Assembly (NCBI GenBank): GCA_024305405.1 | Contig: JAKNDB010000018.1 | Location: 372,001 to 436,000, forward strand | From: Dirofilaria immitis | Lineage: Eukaryota > Nematoda > Chromadorea > Rhabditida > Onchocercidae | Reading direction: 5' to 3' | Length of the DNA stretch: 64,000 nucleotides | Shown here: positions 12,862 to 25,212 of the stretch, one piece after another | Numbering within the stretch: the stretch's first letter is position 1 | How the letters are laid out: the number at the start of each line of letters is the position of its first letter | Position numbers and translations under genes: made by a program | Notes under the pieces: generated by a model | What the model was told of the DNA's origin: nothing | What the model saw: only the letters and a program-made list of their open reading frames with translations | Databases searched by the model: none

Positions 12862-14972
12862 ATGAATTCAACTTTAAATGTAGCTAGCAAGTTGAATACA
12901 GATGATGATTTTATGAAGAATCCTTCGAGTAGAAGCAAAGGATCGAGATCAGCGGTATAAGTTTATTGATTTTCTATTATATTATATAATTCAAGGAAAA
13001 ATTATGTCATAGTTTTGTTATATAAATGTTTTTTAAAGGAAAGTAATGAAAATGACAGTACCCCGTCACCACCAAGCTATGCTGTATTTGAAGACAAGTA
13101 CGGTAATCTGGTCAACCGAGGCCTCAATGTAAAGTTTTGCGCTTCTTCACAAATTATTTTTAGAATCATAATTGTCTGGAATGATATTAGCAAAAGTCTT
13201 AAATTAATTCTATTAAGAATATTCTTCTCATATTTTCAATATCACTACCGCTCAATTTTTTCTGATAATTGAATCTGATATGAGATTTCCTCTTCGTTGT
13301 TGTGAAAATATCAAAGATTAAATATCATCGCAGCTGATAATAAATTCTTGAGAATGTTCGGAATGTATTCTCAGTTTTAGGCTAATAAAGATCAATAATA
13401 CGAATCCATGGAAGATTTAACGCAAGAATAAATAAACCGGGAACAATAATTTTGACTAATAATTTATTCCAAATGTTGATCTATAATTGTTGATGTTGGA
13501 TATATTGCTATTTTTAACAAACGCCATTTTTAAGCATATTTCTGAGACACGACGAAATATAAAGACTCACTTCTAGAACACTTAAGCTTTATTTCAAATA
13601 AATTTAAAGGAAAATTTTTTTCAGGTTATTTGGCCAATACGTCCAAATCACGGACGCTATTCACTTAACGAATATAGAAAGCAAAAACAACGTTTGCAAG
13701 AACATAATAAACAGCGCCCAGAATATCGACGACGAAGTGAAAAGTATGATTTCAATTCGCTTTCTGAGATTCTGTCTTTTATAGATTCCCGGATTCTTTC
13801 TTTCATAGAATTCATCTTATATTTTTACAGAGAGAGAAAAAAGAGTCCAAGATAGAATATATAACGTTGCGAAGATTTTTACAGGGAGAGAGAGAAAAAA
13901 GAGAGTCATATAAATTGCATCATTTAGAATAATTTCAAAAAAAAATAAACAAGAATGAGTTGTTCTTTATCATTGAAAAATAAACGTGACTATGTGCAAA
14001 TCCATTTTTGAAAAAATTATTCTAAATGATCAACATTAATGGATATTTTTGCTTTAGATGTAGACAATGTATGAGGCAATCAGGAAGACAATCTGATATA
14101 TTACATGCTCATACATCCGGACGAGCAAAAGATGACAATGATATCTATATTGGCGTTCAATCGTTATCCAGTTTACGCCCTATTCTACGACCTACAGAAT
14201 TTCGTCTCTTTTACATGCGACCTGAATCAATGAATTCATTCAATCAGGTAAATGATAATAAATTGCTCTTTTATTTCATTTCATCCAAGGTTGAGTGAGA
14301 AATAAAAAAACTTTCCTTTCAATTTAACAGAAATAAATTATTTATCAAAAAAATAATCCTTTTTTTTGAGTGAAAAATTACCTTACTAAAAATAATGACC
14401 TTAAATGAAAACTTATGAGCTCATATGAGTTATATTCAAATTTGTAATTAAATAATAGAATTCATTCATTAAATAATTTAAAATTGAAATGGATGATGAT
14501 TCGTTGTAGATGCCAATCAAAATGCCATTAATGTTAGCTTATATGAGTTCATCTGGAAAAATATACAATTTTAATTTTAAACGATATCAATATAATTCTG
14601 GAACATTTTGGCAATTGGATTTAAGTAATATTGAAGGTCCTAAGCAACCAATGTATCGTTTTTATTTATTCATTTATTTTTATCTCTTCTCTTCAATCAA
14701 TAAATATATATCTTTTGCTTAATTTTTTTCGATTTACATATGTGTCAATAAAATTTCTAAGCAAATTTCATTTTAATAAAGCCGAAAATTCCTACTGAAT
14801 ACTGTAGAAATATCAAAGATGATATGATTTATTGGCTATTTGTTTATTATATATTTTAAATGAGAAATTGTTAAATTATAGATTTCATTCGATATCAGCA
14901 CTTGTACAGCATTATAAATCGTTTGTTATCGATCGTGGCGATGGTAGATTGGAAGTATTTCCAGTGGATTAA
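12862..14972 (+). CDS. SH2-like domain protein
   Basis: Six exons in consistent phase: 12862-12954, 13039-13128, 13625-13743, 14058-14247, 14510-14652, 14882-14972, giving about 241 residues. The first 100 residues are polar (TPSPPSYAVFEDKYGNLV, then a basic stretch QKQRLQEHNKQRPEYRRR) and may be disordered. The C-terminal ~110 residues resemble an SH2 domain: FRLFYMRPES sits where FLVRxS is expected, with its Arg as the candidate phosphotyrosine contact, followed by LAYMSSSGKIYNF and the C-terminal signature FHSISALVQHYKSF. The N-terminal half of the domain is weak, so SH2 is an inference. I chose the ATG at 12862 because it follows a good acceptor (TTTCTGATTCCAG) that could take a spliced leader; ATG 12793 in the same frame would add 23 residues. 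No catalytic domain is visible, so it would be an adaptor-type protein. Confidence 0.68.
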
Positions 14973-16210
14973 TAATAGATTACTAATAAAAATTATGTTT
15001 TATTTAGCTTTTTTATGTTATTTAAATTTATAAACTATATTTTATCTTTATTGAAAAACTTTAAACAATAAAAAGTTTGAAAAGAATATTTTGACTGAGA
15101 AAAATGTGAATGTTTTTTTCGAGAGAATCATTCTTTAACTCTTTAATTCTTGCTAGACATATTTAAATTATGATTCTTGCTAGACATATTTAAATCATGA
15201 TTCTTGCTAGACATATTTAAATTATTTAAATTAAAAAAATAATGAAAAAAGCTTAGAAGAGTGCGTTGCAAAACTGTATGCTAACAAACTGTGTGCAATG
15301 CAAATCTGCAAGGCATGCAAAATTTGCAATACAATGCAAAGCATTTATTAATTAATAAAGCTAATGAAAATTCTCTTTCCTTTTTTCGTTTGCAATTATC
15401 ATCGGTATCATTTGGAATATTTTGGTGTTGAGTTGTTTAGGAAATAATCAATCGATCTATTATGTGTAATATGAACTTTGCTGTGACATTGACATTGACC
15501 AATATCAACTTCAAATCTATTTCATATTTCCTCTACATAAGCAGTTCAGAACTTACAATGAAATCAGAAATTTATGTGAATCCTTTAGGAAATACATTCA
15601 AAAAAATATAACTTAAGTTTATATATATTGCAAAGAAAATTAGATTAAAAGATGAGCTAATATTTTTAAAAAAATTTTTTTGGAAGAGAAATTTCTCAAA
15701 TTTAAGAATTATCTGATATATGCAGACAGAAGTATTTTCAATAAATGACTGTTGATCAGTTGAATAAATGATCGATCGGTTGAATGTATTATAATATGCT
15801 TTCTAATAAATAATTGATAATTGGGTGAATATACTGTAGCATATAGTACTAGTATCTGCATTAATTCATAACATGTTTTAATTATGAGATCATGTCGGAA
15901 TGACCGAAATACTTTGCAATATAAATATGTTGAAATAATTTAGAAATGTTTTTATGTAATATCAATCATAAGATAAATCATCAACAAAATTTCAATTTAA
16001 TCTTCAAAATTTAAATTTAAAGAAATAAATCATTAATAAATTTTTATGTTAATAAAAATTATCATAACGTGCTTTATATTATCATAAATATAAAATTATT
16101 CATAAAGCGTTGTGCGCTATCGGGTCACGTTATTTATGCTTCTTATTTTTCATCAAAAGAAGAAAACTCTCTTTTTCTCAACAAATTTAGTGGTGTCACA
16201 AGCCGAGAAA
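14973..16210. other. Intergenic, no gene seen
   Basis: Holds a 27-bp tandem repeat (listed separately) and simple AT-rich sequence. 16069-16210 immediately precedes the gag remnant and could include its 5' leader or LTR edge, but I could not find a second LTR copy in the window. Confidence 0.4.
15145..15227. repeat. 27-bp tandem repeat, 3 copies
   Basis: Three near-identical copies of a 27-bp unit containing ATTCTTGCTAGACATATTTA, downstream of the SH2-like gene. Confidence 0.9.
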
Positions 16211-17240
16211 ATGTCCGGCAGTCTTATAAAGGTAGTCTAATCTACCGAAGAAAAACTCCTTACACTGCTCGATGAAATAAGAGGACTCGATCTAAACCCG
16301 CGAGATCGAGGTCTGTCAAGAGAAGAAATAGGTCAACAATATGAGGTCAAAAGAAGACTTATCAAGGAAAAGACGATCGAAATTTATATGAAAACATTTG
16401 AATCAATCATCAAAATTGGTTTCAACTCACTCAACGGAGTGTAACGCTACAAAAAAAAGGGAGGAAGAAGACAAGTACGCATATATGGTCGACGGCAGTA
16501 AAGGTATCATAAATTTAATTAAATGAAGCTAAAGAGTCTATTGTTACTTTAAGTGTCTGTGATGATAAATATGATATATCTTTAAGACGATTATGTCAAC
16601 AACAAAAGAAAGAATTACAAAGAATCACAAAGAGAAACATTTTCACTCCACGCTGCTATAAGTTACCATTGGCAACGTTTATGGCGATCCAAAATAGTGG
16701 AGACAAATTTATAGCAGCTTTGAAGCTGCAGTTCACCTTCAAAATATTCCGGATATTCAGAAATTGAATTATTTAATTGCTTGTTTCAGAGGAGATGCTC
16801 TATTAAAAGGGGTAAAAGGTTATGATATTGCTTCTGAAAACTATGAAGTCGTAAAAGATGTTTTAAAAGGAAAATATGGTAAATCGTTTATTATCAAAAA
16901 ATCACTCTATAACGAATTGCGTTCGATCAAAAGAAGCGATCGAGAATGGAAATCAAACATTGACGGAACAATTGGACACTATAGTGAGGATCTATAGCAT
17001 TATATTATAGAAACTACTGTTGAAAGCAAATTGCTTGGTTGGATATTAGACAAAGTATATCAGTTAAAGAAAGAACAGAGAAATTGGGACAGTCATTGAA
17101 CCGAGACAATTCCTAACAGAATTAATACAACGAAATGACGAAGTTACAAGAAGTCTAGCCTAGCTCTTAGTAGAGAGTGATTACAAACAGAAAGCAAACC
17201 AAAATGAGTTTCGCATAGTATGAAAGAAGCGACCTCCGCG
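16211..17240 (+). mobile_element. Degenerate BEL/Pao LTR-retrotransposon gag fragment
   Basis: A decayed gag-like coding stretch. It opens with ATG at 16211, an in-frame stop nine codons later, then a charged coiled-coil-like segment (STEEKLLTLLDEIRGL) to a second stop near 16442. After a disrupted part, 16690-16997 has the conserved gag core of BEL/Pao elements: a GDPK motif near 16685, KLNYLIACFRGDAL, the NYEVVKDVLKGKYG motif, and EWKSNIDGTIGHY. The frame stops at 16995-16997, but related sequence (KLLGWILDKVYQLKKEQ) continues in another frame to about 17240. Multiple stops and frame changes mean it is not functional. Protease, reverse transcriptase, integrase and paired LTRs are absent. 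It lies close to the 3' end of the MSP gene on the opposite strand. Confidence 0.82.
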
Positions 17241-17313
17241 ATATTCATTACAAATTAAACTAAGACAGATCATATTTTGAAGTGTTTATTGTCTCTAGCA
17301 TTTTTCATTAATT

Positions 17314-19316
17314 TTATGCACCACTTCGTCGAACATCGGTTGCTTGTGGATCGAATGGATTCATCATTATGCTATTTATGACGGATATTGGTTCAGGTGG
17401 ATAAACTGGTCTACCATCAGCATATTTGAATTGACATTGAATACGTTTTACACCATCAGGTTTAAAATTTTCGAACATTTGCCGTGGTGTCATATTGCAA
17501 GTTTTCTACAACAATTAGAGAATAAATTCGATTATAGCCATAAAAGTTATCACTTAAAAATCATAGAAATGATGTATGAAACAAAAAAAATCATAAGCTT
17601 ATTTCGAGAATGTGGCATAAGATATAAACTGATATACATATGATCACATTTGTATTATCTTTAAAATTTCCATTTAAATTTGATATTATATGATAAATAA
17701 AAATAATGTAGTATAATAATAAAAAATATGAAATGTTATACTTTGTTAACTTGAATATGATAAAATGAAATGAAATGTAAATCATCTTTAGGTACATTTT
17801 TCCATTGGAATGTTATTCTTATAATCTGAAACTATTATTACTATTAGCTAATTTGAAAATTATAATAAAATAAACATTTTTTTGCTATCAAAATTATATT
17901 ACTATTTTTATAAAAATATTAGTAAAAATATATTCAAATTTGATTAAATTTATCTTATCATATATAACATTCTTCCTTTCATATAGCAAACCTTTTTCTC
18001 ATTTGGAACAATAATTCCATATGATGGTCTGATTGTAAACATACGATTTGCTGTACATTTTATCTGCATTTTATTTTTGCATATATTTCATAAAATTTTT
18101 ACAATAATAATACTATTCTCTCATTCTTATATCTAAAGCGAAATTAAACTGGCTTATATATTACCGTACTACCGGCAAAATTAATGCTACAGTAATGTTA
18201 TATATATTAATTCCACGGAATCACATGATATTCCATAGGATATTTTGTTTGATAATTGATAATGATACATATGATATTTGTTGTACATTTTACTTGTATT
18301 TAGTTCGTTATTGTATATATTTCATGAAATTACAAAAACAAAATTATTCTCTCTTCCTTGTATCTAAAGCAAAATAACTTGGCCTATATGTTATCGTATT
18401 TCGCAGCAAGAATAAATGTACAGTAGCAATAAATTTGTTTATATAGATATTATCACATCAGTTAATTTTGATATATTTTTGCATATATGTTTTAGAATGT
18501 AAAATGATGCAAATTAAAGATTAAGAAGGATGTCGGACTGTAATATAATTCAGATGGTCAAATAGAAATACTAAATAAATATGATATACATTGTTGATGA
18601 AAGAATAAATGAATGATTGAGAAATTTTTCGAGAAATGATTCAGGCCAATTTTTGTCTCAAATAAAAAAAGGAAAACCTTAAATGCTTGAATTAATGGTG
18701 TATCATTTTCAATTATCACTTTTACTGTTGTCGGCTTAATACCGATATCTGCACTCCTATAGTTTTTTTATGAATTATATTTTGTTTATTTGAATAGAGC
18801 AAAGATCAAGACAGGTTACTGATTACTGAAAAAGTCTTCGAGAAATTCAACTGCCTATTCAATTATATATTTAGTAACAGAGTTCATATAATAATTGCAA
18901 TGTTTTTGATAACAATCTTGTACCAGAAGTTTTACAAATACAAACCAAATTATATTTTTGACTGATCCTAGAATTACGATGCTTATTAAGAGAAACATTT
19001 TCTTTATTAGATTGCAGTGATATATTCATCATCTCGAGAAATTATTCAGAATCTATCTATCAGAGGATTCTCACAATTAGCAAGATTTTAAGTCATTCAT
19101 TTTCGAATAACTTCAAAATCTTATTCTTATGTTATAAGAAAGTTATTTCAAATCATCTTTAATTGATTATTAAAATTTAACTGACATAAAAATAATTTTC
19201 GTCTCCGGGATTAAAGTCATTTGAAATTCATTCTCATTTGGTGTATGATCAATTGGTCTAGCACCACCTGTCATCATCGATGATGTGGTCGACATCGTAC
19301 TTCTGTTCATTGCCAT
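17314..19316 (-). CDS. MSP-domain protein (182 residues)
   Basis: Five exons, all phases agree: 19186-19316, 18678-18756, 17992-18063, 17752-17825, 17314-17505 (stop TAA at 17314-17316). The protein starts MAMNRSTMSTTSSMMTGG, followed by an MSP fold: LIPETKIIFMSADIG, TTVKVIIENDTPLIQAFKIK, CTANRMFTIRPSYGIIVP, NEKKIIRITFQW. A roughly 60-residue tail includes YADGRPVYPPEP and NPFDPQATDVRRSGA. MSP domains are beta-sandwiches. In nematode sperm they build the cytoskeleton that drives crawling; related single-domain proteins also occur elsewhere. Length (182) exceeds the ~127 residues of classical MSP because of the N- and C-terminal extensions, so this is an MSP-domain relative rather than MSP itself. 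The gag remnant lies just beyond its stop codon. Confidence 0.85.
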
Positions 19317-19986
19317 TTCTGATCTTTAACAAAGTATGGATTTTTTTCTATTATTATAAAACAATTATCAAAACTTTTCTAAAATGTTACTGTGTTTCAT
19401 GATAAAAGGTCAAGAGAGGCAAATTTCGATCATAAATCATAATTATTTCATGATAAAAGATCAAGAGAACAAAATTCGATCATAAATCTTTCATAATAAT
19501 CATTCTATTTTTAAATACTAATAAAAAAGTACTAATTAATAAATTTCTTCAACAATGGGAAGAAAAAAATAAGCAGAAAAATCTTTTAAATTTTTCAAAA
19601 AGTATTGGATTATATTGAGCATTTATATTGAGCATTTTAATTGATTCAACAGATAATTCCAAACTTTTCAAAAGTTTTATTTTAAGAATTAAATTGAAAT
19701 TAAAAATTGTTACTCATTTTTCTGCTAACTTAATAAATCTATTTTATATAAAAACTTCAAATGTTATTTATTACATTTTCAGCAAATTTAATTCAATGTG
19801 AAATTAAATTTTATTTCCTCCTATCGCTAAAATCTATAAAAACTTTTTTTTATTTTTTCCTTAAATTTCAAAATTCAATTTTCGAATTTTCCACACAAAA
19901 TTATTTTTTTACATATACAATTTCATCTTCAAATGAATCTAATTTATTTATTCTTCCTTTTAAAATTCATCTCTCCGAATACAATG

Positions 19987-20100
19987 AAATTCTACTTCAC
20001 ATATACAATTTCATACAAATTCTACTTCACATATACAATTTCATACAAATTCTACTTCACATATACAATTTCATACAAATTCTACTTCACATATACAATT
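19987..20100. repeat. 30-bp tandem repeat, 3.8 copies
   Basis: Perfect 30-bp unit (contains TCTACTTCACATATACAATT). Because 30 is divisible by 3 it stays open in two frames and creates an artificial 142-codon ORF; nothing supports that ORF as a gene. Confidence 0.95.
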
Positions 20101-20436
20101 CCGATATTTTATTTGATCAAACAGAGCCAGACATGAAATACCGAAAGATTAAAAGAATTAATAATCGACCGCACAATTTAAATAAATAAATATTAAAATA
20201 GCTTTAGGCATATATCTATTCTTTTTATATAATTATCAAAGATAATGTATTCTGATCATTTGTTTTACAGGTCATTAGCAAAAATAAATGCAGCTATTCA
20301 TTGGTAAAATCAGATTTTCGTCAATTATCAATATGAAATCACGTTCTAATATTTCTTAATTTTAATTTTAATATTTCTCGAGAATTGAAAGAATAGGAGA
20401 ACGAATTTAAGAATAATATTTATTCGTATTATTCTC

Positions 20437-20664
20437 CAGCCGATGAAATGCTTCCTAAGTTGCATGGTATGTGTGAACTTTTCGGGAATTTACGGTCTAC
20501 AAGACGCATGTGAGGTTTTCGGAATTGACGGTTTCATTCAGGAATTCATAGTATCAGAAATTTTATCTAATCTAAACAATGGTAAGGATAAATTGACAGG
20601 AATTTTCTTTTTAGGAAAAAATTTGAACTTAGTTTCAAAAATCACAAAAAAATTCAAAATTTAA
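20437..20664 (+). CDS. Doubtful small ORF / exon, unknown
   Basis: After a TTCTCCAG acceptor at 20436 there is an open stretch (MKCFLSCMVCVNFSG, then YGLQDACEVFGIDGF, then IQEFIVSEILSNLNNG) with less AT-biased codons than its surroundings and a GTAAGG donor near 20581. The upstream candidate exon does not fit in phase. The family is unrecognised. It could be an isolated exon, a decayed gene fragment or chance. Confidence 0.2.
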   Translation, partial: QPMKCFLSCMVCVNFSGIYGLQDACEVFGIDGFIQEFIVSEILSNLNNGKDKLTGIFFLGKNLNLVSKITKKFKI

Positions 20665-21295
20665 CAATTGCAAATGTACCATCAACTTCGAAATAGAACA
20701 AAGCTTAATTAATTTTGAACTTTTTTCATTTATGCTTAATAAACGTCAATTAGCATTAAAAATTTAACAACTTGTCATATTATCATCCTTTAAAATTAGA
20801 TTAGATAAAATTTTCAAATACTACGATATAATAATGCAAAGATTTTATACAGCATAATAAGCAAAATTTTTTAATAAATATGGTAAGTAAAAGACATAGA
20901 ATTAACGCAAAATTTATTCTTTGCAGACATAATCACATAAGCAATATGTCTAAGTTATGTAAATTATTTAAGGCATTTAAATTACAAAGCAAATTGTAAG
21001 TATTATACTTTTATGCCATCTGTAGTCACCAACCTCAAAACAAACAACTTCGCTGAAAACTCGAGAAAACAAAATTTAGAAATGATTACATTAATCTAAA
21101 ATCTCAGCAGTAATCTAGTTCATAATTCTTAAATGTTAAAAAGTTGGTATTACTGATCAATCATTATTTAGTAGCATTTGATTAATGTAATCATTTCTAT
21201 TGATTTCTCATTACCGAAAAAATTCTGTATTCGCTAGAAGCAGGTAGCACCTAACAATTTCTTTATATATCATCACTAAATAAGAGCACAAATTA

Positions 21296-24200
21296 TTACT
21301 GTAAAACAAAATCGGCAATGAGAGGTATGTGATCGGATGGAGTTGTTGAATTAGGCCATGGTCCCAAAGTTCCAGCTAGTTCATTCATATCCGGTAGACT
21401 AAGACGTCGAATTAGTCGTATTTCTCTTTCAGAAACATTCATTGCTGGAACCGAATGTGGTAACATCGATTGCTGAAAAATTTGAAGATAACTGATCAGT
21501 TGAGAAATCGCTACGACCTTTATTCAAATTTCTTATGCTCATTATCATATAAAACAATCATCTAATTTCAAAACGTCCAAAAACTAAATCAAAAATTAAA
21601 AATTCAAAAAAAACTATTAAATATTCGAATATTCGAATTAATGTGATTAATTACTTAAAATGTACAAGTATTGAAACAGAATGTATTAAACATCAGTCAG
21701 AATTTGAATAAATAACAAAAAAGGATTTAGAGGAACTAAGACTGAAAAGGTAATAAAATTAAAAGAAAACTTAAATAATCCTTTTAATGAAACTTTTAAT
21801 ATTTTCAAATAAAAAAGACCTGAACTCTTTTTGATTTGACAGAATAAAATATAAAATCTGGATTAACGGCTTCAATGCTGTGATATGTCGAAATCATTGG
21901 CTGAAAAAATTTTCACTCTAAGAATTCCAAATGATTTCAGGATCCGATAATACAGAAGGTCTCAGCAAAATCCTTAATCAGCAGAATAGTTTAAGTCGCA
22001 GTTTAAGTTTTTAGCTATATTGATCCTAGAAAAAATCATATTTCCACATTTCTTAGATATTAAACCGATACAAAGAAAAATATTCAGATAAACAAGCCAA
22101 TTACAAATTCTAAGTTTCATCCAAAATTTATATTATGGAAACTCTAACTTAGCTTACTCTAGTCTCTCCATTCATATTCTGATAAACACTGTTGAAACAA
22201 AGCGGATGGCTCCAGCAATTTAGGGAAGGAAGTAACATTGTGCGATCTAAAAAAATGTCATATCAGAAAAATACAAATATTCTTGTCCATTAATCTTTTC
22301 ACAAAAATCTTTGAAATCCTAAATTCTTAAAACTCTTTAATAGAAGGTTCTTTCGGTAAAACCTTTTATCAATTTGAGTGATATCGTTTTTCAGTAATGA
22401 CTGCTTCCATTTAAAAAAGAAATTTTGAAATACAATCTTTTATAAAAATAATATCACAGTATAATTCTTTCATCTAATTTCTTTCGCAAGAACTACAGTG
22501 AGATTATAAATCTATTTTGAATAACATACAAATCTTAACAGATAACACTGCTATCTCATTTCGTCTACTCTGAAGTTTTTTTAGGCGGAACCATATAAAG
22601 ATAACGATCATTAATGTTTCTAAAACATAATAAAAAACAGAACCTCCCACAATCGCAAATTCATACTTCGTAACTTTATATTACGTTAGGATCTTTTAAC
22701 AAAATACGGAGAATTATCATTAAAAAATACGGATACCAACACCAACTCTTCATACTTACTTTTCAAATAATTGAATCGACAATTCCGAGCAATTTTTACA
22801 TCCTCTGGCAACAAATTAACCGAAACAAACGGTCCACCGGCGTTACCTTGACCCGAAATATCACCTCGTCGTAGATTAGTGAAACAAATTTCACCATTCA
22901 TGATAAAATTATATATCGGACTATACGGATGGAAATTAAAATCACCACACAAAATATACGGACATTCTTGACCAGATTCTGGACCACATTCCTGTAAAGA
23001 AAAATTTATTTACCTGAACAATTCTCTTTTAGATTTATATTTTAACATTAAAACTACAAGTCCAGCATTCTCTTCATAGCTTTTAATTATTAATGTCAAA
23101 AAGCGAGTGATTTTAAATAAAATTTCGTTTATTACATAATATTTTTAAATACCTTCTATAAAAGTAATCGTTTAAACTGTTATGGCAAAAAGCAGTAAAT
23201 TTTAACTTTACTATCATATTCATTCAGCGGTACAAAAAAGTTTTTAATTGCTCCGTAACGAAGATCAATGTTGTAAAATGTAAAATTAGATTTGCTAACA
23301 TCTTAAAAATAAAGATATTCACCATGAAGAATAATATTATTATGGAACTTAATGAAAAGTAAAAAATAAAATTTCTCGAACCCGTCACATTCTTTACTTG
23401 ACCTCTTTTGAAAATTGTGGGAAAATATTATTTTTGCATCATCATGTGCAAAGGAAGAAAACTTGGTCTTACCTAAGAAAACTAAGAAAACTTACTTGAT
23501 CAATATTTGCAAGTAAGATAGCAAGCTGCGCAAGTTTCACATCACCACGTCGTTTATTAAATAATAAATGGGTATTAACAACGCAGAATTCTCGCCCACT
23601 TCGCATATCTTTTAAACGAATTAACTGACCTGAAATGAAATTAAAAATATAAAGTCCAAACATTTTTGACGTTAATTTTATCTAGCAATTTACTTCAATT
23701 TTTGTTTAAACATAATTTACCAAAAAATATCAAAAACGCAAGTTTTATGAAACCTACCAACATTGTCTCTATTCAGTACCGAATCAATATTCAGGAAATA
23801 TTCAATATATCGATAATGAAGCAGTTGTAGATGAGATTTGTAAAATATCGCACAACCATCTAATAAATTATTTGTTCGCTTCTTGTATTTACCAAAGAAA
23901 CCAGCTATAAAACATTTATAAAACAAAAAAGTCATATAAACAATATGCATGAGCAATCTTCAGCTTTTATTTAGAGAAACAGCAATACATCAAAATAAAA
24001 AATAGTAGTTTTTGGCGGATATGAATAATCAACTTCCGTAAAAATTAGATTAAGTAATCTGAGACAGAAAGATTATCTACTGTTTGTCTCAAATCCAAGT
24101 TTAATTACTGTGAGAACTGCAAAAATGACATTAAAATGATAGAAAAAGGCTGTAATAGCGCTAAAGTTGAAGCTAATATACTTCCAACTAACTAATTTAT

Positions 24201-25212
24201 TTCGAAATCTGCATGTTAAGTAAAGTCTAAATAAGTGCGAAAGCATAATTCATTCAGTTTTTAACTAATGTGCGTCTAAAGTAATAGTTTAGAGATTCAG
24301 AATATATCTAAGCAATCAATTTATAGGAAAAACTTACCGGCTTCGAAATATGGTCTAAAAAATTGATCGTAATGATCATACTGAACTTCTTGAAGACAAA
24401 AATATCAGCACCAATCATCGAAAATTCACGTGTCAACAATCTCCATCGATTTTCCCAAGTTAATTCGTAAGCACGTCCTGGTTTCCTAAAAGAAAAAAAA
24501 TATGCTGTTATTATCCAGTGAAACGTACGTATCATAGCTATCTTCCTGTTTAAATATCACTAAGTTAATAACAATTTCGAGAATATATGGAAGAGAAAAT
24601 ACAATTTATATTCATAAAAGATGAATGTAAAACCAATTTTCGCTCACGTAAGATGTATATATAATTCAGGAGTTTTATAGGCAGTTTGTTGACAAAGAAC
24701 ATTGTAGCTACAAATCCTTAACGGGTTACCACCGATCACTCCACTCTAAAATTGTAATTACTAATATAGAAAAAAGACTGAATAAAAATTCAGTCACTAA
24801 AACTACTGTCACATCCGTTACACAGTGAACTAAATGTATAAAGATATATTCTTATGTACAAAAACCGATCGCCTTTGATTATTATCTGTAACCTACTCTT
24901 AAGATATCTTCAAAACACTAATATTTTCAGAGCTAATTGAATGTACCACCATTTATCACAAATAATGAAATTGCTTAATGATAAATATTATAGAAACATA
25001 TATAAAAACTAACCTGTACAATATCCCATCTCCTCAACCATTTCTTACAAATTAATAAAGTGCCTTGAGTCAGTAAATCCACAAATTCTGGCATATCTGT
25101 AATATGGTAAAATTTACCATTTACAATGTTTTTGCAAAGATAAAATGATTTAAAATACATATTCTGAGTGCAATTCAATTTAAAGTTTTTTCCAACTTAC
25201 GTCTATAGTCAT
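21296..25212 (-). CDS. angl-1-like: Angel-like endonuclease/exonuclease/phosphatase family nuclease
   Basis: Exons in order: 25201-25212, 25014-25163, 24648-24745, 24338-24485, 23758-23904, 23496-23629, 22760-22991, 22158-22246, 21820-21900, 21296-21472; about 422 residues. EEP-fold Mg-dependent RNases of the CCR4/Angel group process RNA 3' ends. Landmarks: NPLRICSYNVLCQQ, YELTWENRWRLL, QEVQYDHYDQFFRPY (catalytic Glu), KKRTNNLLDGCAIFYK, LNRDNVG, FCVVNTHLL, ILCGDFNFHPYSPIY (metal-binding Asp/Asn) and SDHIPLIADFVL (catalytic His). The YKKRTxxxxDGCAIFYK and GDFNxxPxSPxY motifs favour Angel over CCR4 or nocturnin. One base is missing between ADIFVF and QEVQ (near 24393), otherwise phases agree. 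The first exon (MTID) and its 37-bp intron are less certain. The symbol is by homology of type only. Confidence 0.88.

Larger units (their letters stand above)
19317..21295. other. Intergenic with a minisatellite and one doubtful ORF
   Basis: Contains the 30-bp tandem repeat at 19987-20100 and the doubtful plus-strand ORF 20437-20664, listed separately. A possible 37-bp exon (20271-20307, TTTTACAG before, GTAAAA after) does not join that ORF in phase. Confidence 0.4.

Noticed and set aside
17584..17628. Minus-strand block encoding LMPHSRNKLMIFF as an extra MSP exon
   Set aside because: It needs a phase that neither neighbour provides, while 17752-17825 joins 17314-17505 directly in phase.
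17344..17643. Plus-strand 99-codon ORF rich in Trp, Ile and Tyr
   Set aside because: Antisense shadow of the last MSP exon.
19761..20189. 142-codon plus-strand ORF
   Set aside because: Its length comes from a 30-bp tandem repeat that stays open in frame; the rest is low-complexity Phe/Ile/Asn.
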